DNA from: Eutrigla gurnardus
Taxonomy: Eukaryota > Chordata > Actinopteri > Perciformes > Triglidae
Direction: 5' to 3'
Length of the DNA stretch: 64,000 nt
NCBI GenBank assembly: GCA_963514095.1
Contig: OY741267.1
Span: 7,098,048-7,162,047, forward strand
Of the stretch, positions 21,998 to 33,217 are shown in pieces (positions within the stretch are counted from its first letter, which is position 1; each line of letters begins with the position of its first letter). Both the position numbers and the translations under genes were made by a program. Under the pieces are notes generated by a model. It was not told the DNA's origin, did no database searches, and saw only the letters and a program-made list of their open reading frames with translations.

Positions 21998-22470
21998 TTT
22001 GGATCAAAGACAACACGATACTGCACAACATCCACTAGAGGGAGTCACACACTGTTACACTGCAATAGTATGTGATGATAGCAGGGCCGCCCCTGCCTAC
22101 ACGCAGAACACGCACAGTGCGTAGGGCCCCGTGATCCAATAGGGGCCCCGTTTTGCACAAAGGATGCGCATATGCACAGCCGTGGGCGCGCTACTAGATC
22201 AGCTGTCAGCGCGAGGCAGGAGAAGAGAGAGAAGAAGAGACCTGTTTTTTTTTTGTAATCTGACACCATACGCGCCGTCACTGCAATGATTGACAGCAAT
22301 CGATCTGACCAATCACTGTTCAGATGCACAGACGCTGCAGGCACTTGTCAAGCAGCTGCAGGTGAAGACGTGATGGCTTCGAAAACAACCTACGGGTCAG
22401 GTGCGAGCAAGAGGGGAAAAAAGCAAAACAAGAGGAAACTCGTGCTTCTCTCGAAGGTTTGTTGAAGTTA

Positions 22471-22614
22471 CTGCTGGGCCGTATTAACGGCGCCGTTAAC
22501 GCCGGTATTACGCTGTTAATAGTGTTAACGAACATTAACGGCACCATTAACGCCGTTAACCAACGACGCCGTTGATGTCCGTTAACGCTGTTAATGGTGT
22601 TAACGGCCCAGCAG
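22471..22614. mobile_element. Nested foldback MITE rich in GTTAAC
   Basis: A 144-bp near-palindrome starting CTGCTGGGCC and ending GGCCCAGCAG, flanked by TA on both sides, filled with repeated GTTAACG/CGTTAAC words. The TA flanks suggest a Tc1/mariner-type MITE inserted in the larger element. Confidence 0.7.
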
Positions 22615-22798
22615 TAGTAAAAATGTAAAACTTTGCGGCATAAGCAAGAACTAAACTGCTGCTACTCAAGAGTATAGAGGTAGGAGGAGAGATGCTAGCC
22701 TCCAGTCCATTTAGCTAGAGTCTAGATGTGGACTGTGGTCTGGAGATGAAAGTAATTTTCCAGCGGCCCTTACCATTTATTAAATCATAATAATACAT

Positions 22799-22890
22799 TA
22801 CATTATTGGACAAAATGATTAATCCAGGTGTGCCTGACCATCATTGAGAGGTGAGACACACCTGGATTAATCAATTGGTCCAATAATGTA
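22799..22890. repeat. Long hairpin, 34-bp arms
   Basis: Arms 22799-22832 and 22857-22890 are near-perfect reverse complements (TCCAGGTGTG / CACACCTGGA at the inner ends) around a 24-base loop. Confidence 0.85.
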
Positions 22891-23135
22891 AGACAGGAAA
22901 TAAACGAGCTGACTTATTTCAGGAAGTAGTAGGGCTGTGCATAAAGCCCATTCAGTGTGAATTTAGGTTTATATTTTTGTTCTTACTAATAAAGGTTGTC
23001 AAGTTCAATGGCATTTCATTATACTGTCGTTTTGTTCCTAATATACATTTGGGATTTGGTAGGGTCGGGTGGCGGTGGGGGGGGCCCGAAGAAATTTTTT
23101 CGCTTAGGGCCCCATTTTGGTCAGGGGCAGCCCTG

Positions 23136-24345
23136 CACTAGTGTGACGATTTCGTCTTGACTCAAAGTCCTCATTTTCACTACAATAAAGTTAAGTAGTT
23201 CATCTTCCACGATCACCTTGTCATCTTAAGTCTTATATTTCGGGTGAGGTGCGGCAAAAAGCACTAAACGCCGGAGCAGCACGCTGTGCTGCTTCAGCCG
23301 CCATGGCAGTACGGTTAGTGGGTCATGCTATCATCACTATCATCATTTGTTCATCACTTTAATTTGACAAGATAGGTATTGAAAATATTGTTCTGGAGCA
23401 GATTGGAAGGGAAGGTTGGAGGGAGGGACTTTTCTGTGTCAGCGTACAGCCTACTTTCCACTTTGAATTATGTTTTTATATTTATTTTATTTGCTCCCAA
23501 GTCCGTTTTACACCGTTGGGATTGCAGCTGAAAGAATGAGGCTGATATTGTTATACACCACGCCATAAAAATACATCTAATTCAATGTTATTTTTTTGGC
23601 CTTTTATTGCAGGAGGACAGCATGAGAGTGAAAGAGGCGAGAGAGAGAGACAACTGGAGGAGCCACTGCAGGAGGCCTCGGTACATGGGGCGGTAACGCT
23701 ACCACTGAGCTATCAGTACACTTACCACCATCATTATATGACTATTAACTCACGCATTCACACAGTCGGCATTCATCACTCAATATCTGTGATGTGACAT
23801 ATTGGGTCATATTAATTCTGCCATGTCGATTGGAGGGTCATGTCAAAGTAAATGGTATCTCCAGGGGGGTTATGCATAAAGTGATCAGAGGTCCGAAAAT
23901 CCCACCAATGGCTCTTAAAATAAACAACGTACAGTCCCTAAGTCATTGATGATGAGCTAACTGTCCTCCTACTACCAACACTGAGAAATGTTTAGTTCTT
24001 GTTGCATCCAGAATCAAATATCTAATTCATAATTTTAATTATCCAACTTCAATAGGTCACTATCCCTAAGGGATGCCTATCAAATTCATTGATCCTTTAT
24101 ATTTAAGGGAAAAACAAGAAGTAAGCTTTAAGTTATGGAAATGATCAAACAAAATCTAGCCATGATGTAACTATAGCTACATGGCTAATAACTACAGCAA
24201 GAACGGCTGTGTTCCCAGCCTGGAAAAAGATCCAGCAAGTAAAAAAAAAACATGTTTCTTTCTAAATGCTGCTCCCAGTCTGTTAACAAGGATGAAGTTT
24301 AACTGAGAGAAGTGAGAATACAGATCTAAGAGGAGATGAGAGATT
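23136..24345. other. No gene identified
   Basis: Intergenic sequence between V1 and V2. I see no coding frame worth calling and no transposon end that I can pair. Confidence 0.6.
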
Positions 24346-24445
24346 CAGGGAGGAGCTAAGATGTTACTGAACTATAGAAGAGAGAGGAACTTCTAGATTC
24401 AACAGAGTTCAACACCAAAAACCATCAACATTACCTTCATTCAAC
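24346..24445 (+). promoter_or_regulatory. V2 5' flank
   Basis: The phrase AGGGAGGAGCTAAGATGTTA and the bases that follow recur upstream of the orphan leader at 30003 (from about 29909), so this is a shared V-family promoter region. Confidence 0.5.
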
Positions 24446-24877
24446 ATGATGTCATCAGACTGTTTACTTTCCCTCCTGTTCATTTCCATTCTAAGAGGTA
24501 AGATTCTATGTAAAATAGTTCAATTGCAATATTATTTGAATGTGATCCATTAAGTGAGTCTTTTGAGTTTTCTCTCCTTTAGGTGTCAGCTGTGAAGAAC
24601 TCAGTCCAGCCAAGAATGAAGAGTCCAGTTTAGAAGACAGCACTGTTACTCTGTCCTACAAATACTCCAAACAAGCAACCGGTAATGATTATTTCTTCTG
24701 GTATCGACAATATCCAGGAAAACCACCAGAGTTCATCATCTCACACTCTGGTTCAGGAACTGTATTAAATAATCCAATCACTGGACTGAAGATTAAAGTG
24801 GATCAAAACCAAATCAACATGAGCATCTCGTCTGCTGCAGTGACAGACTCTGCTGTGTACTACTGTGCTGTGAGGCC
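24446..24877 (+). CDS. V2: T-cell receptor alpha/delta V segment, first cysteine replaced
   Basis: Leader exon 24446-24497 (MMSSDCLLSLLFISILR), donor GTAAGA, acceptor TTTAG, V exon from 24583. The frame is open to the recombination signal. Framework 2 is FFWYRQYPGKPPEF and the V end is DSAVYYCAVRP. In framework 1 the position of the first conserved Cys (IMGT 23) is Tyr: the motif reads TLSYKYS, codon TAC where TGC is expected. The intradomain disulfide therefore cannot form. It may rearrange but the domain is probably unstable, so it is better described as an ORF-type V than as functional. Intron and RSS are otherwise normal. Confidence 0.9.
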
Positions 24878-24915
24878 CACAGTGACAGGAAACACCAAAA
24901 CTCTGTACAAAAACC
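24878..24915 (+). promoter_or_regulatory. V2 recombination signal sequence (23-type)
   Basis: CACAGTG (24878-24884), 22-base spacer identical to that of V1, ACAAAAACC (24907-24915). Confidence 0.95.
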
Positions 24916-25095
24916 TTCAGAGCCAAGACAAACAATACTGCACAACATCCACTAGAGGGAGTCACACACTGTTACTCTGCAATAGTATGTGATGATAGTA
25001 TATAGTCCAGATAGTTTTCACTCATGAGACACTCATTAGAAATGATACTACTTTGACATATGATACTAATAAACCATCAACACTACCTTATTTAA

Positions 25096-25150
25096 CAAGC
25101 TGTCACTGCACCATTGTGGGTTTCTCTACTGTTTCTTTACATTCAAACAC
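25096..25150 (+). pseudogene. Orphan V leader relic 1
   Basis: Homologous to the leader exon at 30003-30057, but the start codon is AAG. It is followed 20-30 bases later by GTGAGGCCCACACTGAC, which looks like the end of V2 with a mutated heptamer, as if the V exon between them had been deleted. Confidence 0.55.
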
Positions 25151-25386
25151 GTATGTTAGAACATGTGAGGCCCACACTGACGAGCTCCTGGAAGCCTTTT
25201 CCCCACACTGTTGTAGTGAACCTTTGACCTCCACTAGAGGGCGGCATTATGAAGTAGGCGGTGCACTTCTTCTGCACGGTGTTCAACCATTCAGTCAATA
25301 AGAAGTGCTGCTGTGAAGAAGAGAACAATTGTGTGAATGTTGAACATCAGCTACTTTCTCCTGTTGATTTAAACCTTGTTGTAGAG

Positions 25387-25821
25387 ATGGAACGTTGGCT
25401 GTGGATTATTCTTGCTGCTCTGTTCTTTGGTAAGATAGAAACAACAACATGTTTGATATTTCCTAAAGATTTACATCAAGTGGAGTTCAGAGCAGGACTC
25501 TCTGAACAGTTGGGCTGATTCTGTCCACAGAGTAACACTGTACAGTTGACATTTCCACTCCTCCTGTCAGCCTCATGAACAATTCTCTCTCTTTTTCGAG
25601 GACTGATAGCTGGAGACACAATCTATCCTGTAGAAGATGAAAATGAAATGAATGTCATGTCAATAAAAGAGAGGGAGAATCTGTCTCACTCAGATGATAC
25701 TATGAGACAACATCAGAAGAAGTTTGGCATTATTGGTACAGACATCATTCTGACCTCCAGGCACCTCAGTTTCTACTCTGGAAAGAAGCTCTTACTGCTT
25801 GTATTTTTAAGGCGACTGACT
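25387..25821 (+). pseudogene. V5: decayed and truncated V segment
   Basis: A clean leader exon (25387-25429, MERWLWIILAALFF) with donor GTAAGA. The V exon (from about 25601) has a recognisable start (GDTIYPVEDE) and, in another frame, a framework-2 relic beginning Trp-His-Tyr-Trp-Tyr-Arg. The cysteine-bearing parts are lost or shifted, and the exon ends abruptly at L2-derived sequence near 25822. There is no recombination signal. It cannot be functional. Confidence 0.75.
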
Positions 25822-26115
25822 ATTGATTAAAGAAATTGACTAAAATCGGCATCTACTGTTACTAACTTGACTACTCCCAGGATTACTCCCGGGAGTCTTG
25901 CTATGCTTTCTGGTCCGGCAGAGTCCACTGAGGTCCTCCTGACCGATGCAGACTGCTAACTGGCCTGAAGCTGGAAACACCATATAGTAGCTCCACCTGC
26001 TGCTGTGTGACTGCTCAACTACTCCTGCTTTTTGGTCTACGGCGACATGGTTGGGATGGATCCATCTCGGTGTGGCTGTGCCTGCTGCCATGGACTACTA
26101 CTGTTGATACTATCT
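25822..26115 (+). mobile_element. L2 LINE 3' UTR fragment
   Basis: Collinear with 52365-52600, the 3' part of L2 copy A, starting near AATTGACTAAAATCGGCATC. It has no tail. It truncates V5. Confidence 0.75.
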
Positions 26116-27000
26116 CTTCTGTTACAGTTTTTTTCTGTCGCTAACAAGCGTTTGTTCAACCAGTTGTCACATTTTCAAAACTCTAAACACAATTGTCCTG
26201 GCATCGGTCTTTTGTGTCCGTACCATTCACACATTTCATGTCGTTTTCACACAATATGCACTCAGTGGACACATTTCTACAATGCTTACATTTTCTTAAC
26301 AGACAAGCTATACCTCCCAACAAAATTATAGATTGTTTTTGTTTTATTTATGAATGTTAACACACAACATCCCACAATAGCAAAAACAATATTCCAAACC
26401 TTAGATACAGTATCAAACCTCTGCTTCTGCAATGATATCAGTTCAAAAACAATATATCTCAGCTGATGATAAACAAACAATTGAATAATTGACACACAGC
26501 TGATTTATGTTGGCTAAATTGGGCCAACCACAGCTGATTCCAGTCTGGCTTAGACTCATTGGCAGGGGTTATATCTTTCTATTACATTGACACTTATACA
26601 GTAAAAGGAGGACTTTGAGGAGTGATGTTTTTGGAAACAGAAACAGAAAAAGACTAACTTTTTATCTGGGCTTTTTGCTGTTGTTTTTTTTGTTCAGAAT
26701 GCTCATGTGTTTCATGGATATTTTGTTGTAAGCAATACTGCATGTACCTTGTGAAGTGAAAACAAGTGTTATTCTTTGACAGAATAATTTCATGTTGAGT
26801 CAGATTTCCAGTGTTTTGGTAAAGTTAGTGTGTGCAGAGAAAGATGTGTTCTATTTTGAAATGAAGAGTTAGTATATATTTAACAAAATGTCATTTTGAG
26901 AAGAAAATGATCCATTTGGCCAATTGTGTTTTGTAGGTGTGAGTCTGTGTTAAGAGTTTAGAAAAATTGATCAAATCATTTTTGATCACTGAATCACTTG
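26116..27000. other. Unassigned, transposon-like
   Basis: The words CTAAACACAATTG (26181) and CAATTGTGTT (26922) face each other near the two sides, hinting at a TIR element, but I cannot define ends or target duplication. No coding frame. Confidence 0.35.
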
Positions 27001-29740
27001 AATTGATCATAGAACTTCATAAACGCTGGTGTTTTAGCGGATTTTCCGCTGGTTATTGATTTTTGAGGATTTAGCAGAGTGGGTCGTTATTCAGCGACGC
27101 CCTCTTGTTATGCTCACGGTCTGGTGATGGACTTTCCATCCATTGCACTTTTTCTTTTCTGTGTTTTGCCTTTTGGCATTTGTGGTGTTCGTATGTGTAC
27201 GTATTTTGTGTTATTTGTGTTTTTGTCTTTTCCATGTATCCTTCTATGTAGCTGCAGTTGGGACGATTTAGTTGAGTTACACACGTATAATGGGTTCTAA
27301 TGGTGTTCAACTGATTAGCTGGAACGTAAATGGCATTTCAAATAAAACTAAAAGATATGGTATCCTTTCCCATTTGAAATCCTTGTCATGTGACTTGGCG
27401 ATGATCCAAGAGACCCACACGAATGCTTTAGAATCACCAAAATTGAGACAAGGATGGGTGGGCCAGGTTTATTCGGCACCAGGCAATGGTGCCTCCAGAG
27501 GAGTATAGACTTTTTCCCCCCCAAAAAAATTTTCAATTGATTAAACAAATATCTGACAAGGATGGCAGATATTTAATCCTGTTCTGTTTGTTGCAAAACG
27601 AAAAATGTGTTCTGGTAAACATCTATGCTCCTAACACGGGACAAAGTACATTCTTGTCTAAATTGAATTTGTTACTGGCAGAATTTGCAGACTACCCCAT
27701 CCTTATGTCTGGCGACTTCAATCTAGTCAGTAATGCTGTTGTGGATAGGTCTGGACACCCTCTTCCTGTAGACAGAACCCTTTCTAGTGCCATGAAAGAA
27801 CTACAAGAATCATTTGCATTATTGGATGTATGGCGCATAGTTAACCCTGCCATACGTGAATACACCTTTTACTCATCTGCGCATCTTTCTTACTCAAGGA
27901 TTGATTATATTTTATTTTCACAATGTCTGGTTGGCAATGTAATTGACTGTAAGATTCACCCCATTATTTGATCTGATCATGCTCCCCTGTCTGCTCTTTT
28001 TGTTCCAAATGTAACAAATAGTAAGACGAAACAATGGAGATTTAACAACACTCTACTAAGGGAACAAGATTTTGTATCTATGATTGTGGAGAGAACGCAA
28101 GAGTTTTCCAGCATTAATCTTACATCAGATGTTTCTATTCAGACGGTTTGGGAGGCCTATAAGGCAACATGTAGGGGCTGGATTATAGGCTATGCTTCGG
28201 CTCAGAAAAAAGAGAAAATGGCCAAGAAACAATGCCTATGTAACAAACTCAAGGAGCTAGAGTCTGAACACATGATCCCACTAACACCCAGTTAAAAAAA
28301 GTTGTTGATGTAACTAAAACAGAACTTAAAGCTATTCTACATGAGGAAAATGCATTTGCATTATTCCAGCTGCGTCGTAAATATTATGAATCTGGCGATA
28401 AGGCAGATAAAATGCTTGCACTTAGACTAAAACAACAAGAAAATCGCCAGGCAATCTCAAGTGTCTACGATATAAATGGAGCATTAGTTATTGATCAGCT
28501 TAAAATTAATGAAGCTTTCACTGATTACTATAGAACATTATATCAAACAGAATTTTGTGGGAGTGAAGAAGAAATGGAGCGCTTTTTCGAAGACATTGAA
28601 CTTCCAACTATTGCTTTGCACGAAAAAGACTCACTAGATATTCCGATCTCGGAAAACGAAATCCAATTAGCTATTAAATCTTTATCTTCTGGAAAAATGC
28701 TGTGGAGATAATGGTTATAGCAAATTCTTTAAGTGCTTCCATGGCCCTCTTACCCCAGTCTTAAAACTGTTGTTTAATGACATTATTTTAAATCAATCCA
28801 TGCCATTAACAACGCGGCAGGCATCTATATCTTTGATTCCAAAGCTAGGCAAAGACCACCTCCAAATGGCTAATTATAGACCATTGAGCATCCTAAACAC
28901 GAACTATAAAATATTCGCCAAGGCTCTCGCTATGACAATTGAAACAGTCATTCCCTCACTGATCCATGTGGACCAAACTGGGTTTATAAAAGGCCGCTAT
29001 GCGTCCAACAACATGAGAAGGCTGTTACAGATAATGCACTCGGCGGAGTCCTCTCGGCACCCAGAGATAGCGGTGTCGCTGGATGCCGAGAAGGCCTTCG
29101 ACCGTGTAGAATGGAAGTACCTGTTTTACGCCCTGCCCAAGTATGGATTTGGCCCAATGATCATGAATTGGATTCGGTCACTTTAAGCCAACTGCCACTG
29201 TAAAAACAAATGGCATTAAGTCCAAGCCTTTCAAACTTTATCGTTCTACTCGTCAGGGCTGTACTGTGAGCCCTCTAATTTTTATTCTGGCACTTGAACC
29301 GCTAGCGTGCGCAATACGAGCACAAAAGGACATATATGGTATTAGAGTCGGTGATTATGATTACAAAGCCAATCTTTTCGTGGATGATATTTTATTGATT
29401 ATCAAAACCATGCCAGTCTATTCCACAGATGTTGAAGACTATAGAACGTTTTGGTAAATTTTCTGGTTATAAAATTAATTATAATAAAAGTGAAGCCATC
29501 CCCCTTAACAGCTCAACTTTTCAATCACAGTTAGGCACTGCCCCCTTTAGCTGGAAATCAAAAGGAATGAAATACCTGGGCATTAGGATGCAGTCCCCTA
29601 TTGACAAAATGGTTAAATTAAATGCTCCAGATTTACTAAAGACCCGGATGTGTCCGAAATCATTCCCTACTACTAAGTTCTTAAAATTATGTAAACCAGG
29701 TGAAATCTTGCTATGTCGTCTGCTGATGTTAAACTTGGTG
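27001..29740 (+). mobile_element. L1/Tx1-type LINE, degraded and 3'-truncated
   Basis: Carries an apurinic endonuclease and an L1-like RT in order, broken by stops and frame shifts. No poly-A tail is seen. The 5' border is uncertain. Confidence 0.8.
27290..29740 (+). pseudogene. L1/Tx1 ORF2 (endonuclease plus reverse transcriptase), broken
   Basis: Starts at ATG 27290 with the endonuclease motif ISWNVNGI, then QETH. A frame shift near 27510 follows, then GDFNLV and the domain end, with a stop near 27970. The RT region begins in a new frame at 28770 (ANYRPLSILN, then LDAEKAFDRVEWKYL near 29080). There is a stop at 29185, and the catalytic motif reads FVDD rather than FADD (about 29380). The frame shifts again at 29457 and is lost after about 29740. 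At least five breaks; not active. Confidence 0.82.
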
Positions 29741-30002
29741 TTCTAAAGTTGTACAGTGAAGATATCATGTTTTCTCTATTCTCAAAGTGCAAATTCCTTC
29801 TTGTGTTTTCCAGCCATGAAAAGGTAATACATAATCACAGATACCTTGGAGATGGGAGAAAAACCTGGTAGCATGTGAAGTCCTGGTATTCTATGGAAAC
29901 ATTCAGGGAGGAGCTATGATGTTATAATAGAAGAGAGAGGAACGTCTATACAGTATTCAACAGAGTTCAATACACAAACCATCAACATTATCTTTATTTA
30001 AC

Positions 30003-30057
30003 ATGCTGTCACTTCATCATTGTGTGTTTTCCCTACTGTTTCTTTATACTCTAACAG
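30003..30057 (+). pseudogene. Orphan V leader exon 2
   Basis: ATG followed by a hydrophobic leader (MLSLHHCVFSLLFLYTL), 55 bases, ending in phase 1 at a GTGTGG donor, and preceded by the V2-type flank. No V exon follows before V3, so it is a leader left behind. Confidence 0.65.
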
Positions 30058-30437
30058 GTGTGGTAGAATGTGCAGCATGAAAAAACAATCAAGTTTGTTG
30101 TTTTTGTATACAAGTCATTTAGAAAGACATTTACAACATGAAATAACAGTTATCTCGTCCTTAAGGTGTCATATAGATAGACGGACTTGACAAGGAACTC
30201 TTTTGACTCAAACATTTATCATTGTTGATCATTTGGTGGCAGATCAAGTTCCATCCAGAACACCGTATTTCTCCATCAGTCTTTGAGACTCATAACAATA
30301 ATGTCATCATGCTAAATGTGATGTAAATGTAGAGAGTTCCTCGACACATGATAAAGAGGAAGGACCAATGATGTGAAGGCTCAGATCCATCAGAGTATCA
30401 ATGTTCTTCCTCTCTCTCCTCCCCTCTCACTGCAGAC

Positions 30438-30913
30438 ATGAAACACTGGCTGAGAAACATCCTGATTCTGACTCTCTGGCTAGGTAACTCTTTAAACCTG
30501 CTGATTGTTCTCCTTTAATCAACCATCTGTATTGATTCACCTCTTCCTCTGCATGTTCTCTTCTTCCCCAGAGTGTAAAGGAGAAGACAAAGTGAACCAG
30601 CCGACAGGAGATGTCATCGCTACTGAAGGACAGACAGTTACACTGGACTGTACATTTGAGACCAGTGGAAACAGTCCAACTTTGTTCTGGTACAAACAAG
30701 AAGTCAATAGTTTCCCAAAGTTCATGCTGAAATGTTTCTCAAACACAATAGTTTCCCAAAGTTCATGCTGAAATGTTTCTCAAACACAGTCTTAAAAACT
30801 CAAGAGTTCCAGAAAGACCGATTTGATGCAACAATCAACAAGACATCAGTTCCTCTGAAGATCCAGAAGCTTCAGCTGTCTGACTCTGCTGTGTACTTCT
30901 GTGCTCTGCAGCC
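30438..30913 (+). pseudogene. V3: T-cell receptor V segment frameshifted by a 41-bp duplication
   Basis: Leader exon 30438-30483 (MKHWLRNILILTLWL), V exon from 30572. The sequence family differs from V1/V4 (VNQPTGDVIATEGQTVTLDC). First Cys and Trp (LFWYKQE) are present. In the framework-2/CDR2 region a 41-base unit is present twice in tandem (30707-30747 and 30748-30788). It is not a multiple of three, so the frame meets a TGA at 30769. The other frame carries on to DSAVYFCAL and the recombination signal. Without the extra copy the frame would be open, so the damage is a single event. It could be a TRAV or TRDV gene. Confidence 0.92.
30707..30788 (+). repeat. 41-bp perfect tandem duplication inside V3
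   Basis: Two perfect adjacent copies of a unit beginning ATAGTTTCCCAAAG. Perfect identity suggests a recent replication slip. Confidence 0.97.
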
Positions 30914-30951
30914 CACAGTGACAGGAAACACCACAACTCTCTACAAAAACC
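30914..30951 (+). promoter_or_regulatory. V3 recombination signal sequence (23-type)
   Basis: CACAGTG (30914-30920), 22-base spacer differing by two bases from V1, ACAAAAACC (30943-30951). The signal remains intact although the V exon is dead. Confidence 0.95.
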
Positions 30952-31010
30952 TTTGGAGCAACAACAACACGATACTGCACAACATCCACTAGAGGGAGTC
31001 ACATACTGTA

Positions 31011-33217
31011 GGCCCTAGTTTCGTGGCGCAGCGCAGGGTAGCGCAGGGTGGCGGAGCCGGCATAATGCAAGTTTCGACCCGCGCAGCCTTCAAGATTCAG
31101 CTTGGTGCAGCGGAAGTTTCGTGGCAAAAAGCCTCGCAGAGACTGCGCCAAAAGCCCGCCAGTTCCAACCTGGTCTACTCTTGGCGTAAGGCGAATCACA
31201 GCTGGCGGAGTGGAAGTTTGACTGATGGCGCGCAGTGCGCACACTTCACCAAGACCTCACAGGCAGGTTTCCACAGTTCCAGACACATTTAAATGCAATA
31301 AATAATCACAACAAACACTATTTAATGCAACTAATTGAATCAACACGTGAATTTATATCTATAGATTGTCCCGTCACATCTGACATCAGATCAAAGGCGG
31401 ATGGCACGCGTAACGGAAACTCAGCCTGACTGAATTAACAGCTGAAACTTGGACCTCTCGGACCAAAACATCTCCTTCTCTCCCTCCTGTTTTTCATATC
31501 TATCCACTGCTAATAAAATGCGTCTATTCCTGAAAAAATCTTTAAAACAAAATACAGCAACTAGTGCTGGTCTCGCGCGGCAGCCTGTTGTCCTTGGAGT
31601 TGGGGCTGCAGCTGGTCTGAGCGGCCCGCGAGGTCCCGGTTCTGGTGTTGGACGGGGAATCCAGTGCAGCTGTGGAGCGCAGATGATGAAGACGGTGATG
31701 ATGATGATGAATTGCCCGGCCGGCTTGCTATTATGTCTGCTGTGCTCCCTGACCCTGCTTTGTGATCAGTGGCGTCATTAGGCCTATTTTAGGGGGGCTT
31801 CAGGCCCCCTAAAATATTCTTAAGCCCCCCTAAATAATTTTATGTTCATTTATTTAAAAAAAAAAAAAAAAAAAAAAAAATTGTTTACAAAAAAGTGCAG
31901 ACAAATTCAATATAATGTGGCCAGAATATGAGTTTAAATAAATAAACCAGTTATTATTAACTTAAATGTGATCATAAATCTTAGTTTCCCTTCACTTCAT
32001 ATATAGTGGAAGCGGTAGAGAGTCAGAGTCAGTGCGTCGTTATCCAGTCCATTCCACTTGGTCATATAGAGCACGCCCACATCACTGAAATCCAGTCCAC
32101 GTTTTCCCTGCAACCTAGGTTGCACTCGGTACCTGGGTACCTGCAGTGTGTGTACCAGGAGCGGAGCACACAGAACCGACTAGAGCAGCATTAGGAGAAG
32201 AACGTGAACAAGAATGGATATACGGAATTTCTTCAAGAGAGTAAGTATTCATCACTGCTGATAGTAACAATAAGTTAGCTGCAGCCCCCAGCTAACAGCA
32301 GAAAGTCCCACGTAATTCCCAAATGCTCCCTGTTTGACAAATAAAAATCTGGCTTGAGCTCTGCTACAGTAGCTAGCCAGTAGCTAGCTAGTTAGTCCAA
32401 AATGCAATGTGAAGGTCCTGGTTGTTTATAGAGTTTATACAGTTTTGGCTAATACATGTGGGCTCTTAATGAATAAGAAGCATTGGTTAAATACGGCACT
32501 GTAACTATGTGGATTTTTTTTCTTTTTTTTTTTCTTGTTAATGCTGTAAACATACAGTACTTCCTATGTTTGTGGTTGTACTGTGTTAAAAATGTAATGG
32601 TGGCCTAAAACATTTACACAGTAAAGTATCTCTGTTAAATATGTCCAAAACGTGCAATTTCTCTGTTTTTGATAGCTGTTTGTGAAATTAAACGTCCGCT
32701 CACATTCTGTGCATCTCCTGGGGGCTAAGCCCCCCCTGTCCTTAAAACCTAGTGACGCCCCTGTTTGTGATAGACATGCCTAAAATGTGCCGACAATTTC
32801 TATAGTGATATAATATCGGCATTATAATGATTATGACTATACGCACGCACAGCGCGTGATGCGCGTGGTGGGAGCAGCGGCACTGCTTCTGTCATTGGGT
32901 TGTCAAGTGACGAAACTTACACTGCACCTCGCCTGGCGCATTAAAGGTGAGGAGAGGAGCTCATTTGATTGGTGAAGATCTGAATCGGCTGTATTAATCC
33001 CAGTCCACGCCTCATCTCCTCCTCGTCTCCCACTCACGCCTTCTTCTCCTCCCTCTTTCCCACTTGCGTGGGTGGGAGTGACGGGAGGAGTGACGGGAGG
33101 CGTGCCTGCGCTAGCCTGCGCGGTGCACAAAACTTGCAAAGTCCAGGCGGACACACCCCGTCAGCGTGGCGCAGGTTCACTGTGCGCTGACAGCGCCTGG
33201 TCTACGAAACTAGGGCC
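31011..33217. mobile_element. TIR DNA transposon with GCGCAG-rich subterminal repeats
   Basis: The ends GGCCCTAGTTTCGT and the complement (33204-33217) face each other. GGCGCAG words recur near both ends. It contains hAT family 1 copy 2. No transposase is recognised and target duplication is not resolved (CTGT occurs at both borders). Superfamily unknown. Confidence 0.7.
31767..32763. mobile_element. Non-autonomous hAT element, family 1, copy 2
   Basis: Same family as 20627-21730 but inverted, 997 bp, with a perfect 8-bp duplication TTTGTGAT (31759-31766 and 32764-32771). Confidence 0.95.

Larger units (their letters stand above)
22082..23135. mobile_element. DNA transposon with hAT-like ends (family 3)
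   Basis: The ends CAGGGCCGCCCCTG and the complement of CAGGGCTGCCCCTG form inverted repeats just downstream of V1. Length is about 1054 bp. No matching 8-bp duplication is seen at the ends, so the hAT assignment is tentative. It contains two palindromic units of its own (22471-22614 and 22799-22890). Confidence 0.75.

Noticed and set aside
22082..23135. hAT target duplication at this element
   Set aside because: The 8 bases on each side do not match, so the border or class remains open.
23585..23797. 70-codon ORF with a GluArg-rich start
   Set aside because: Derived from a GA-rich stretch; no homology recognised.
31449..31781. 110-codon ORF in the TIR element
   Set aside because: No domain, composition driven by GC-rich and GAT sequence, and it runs into the hAT border.
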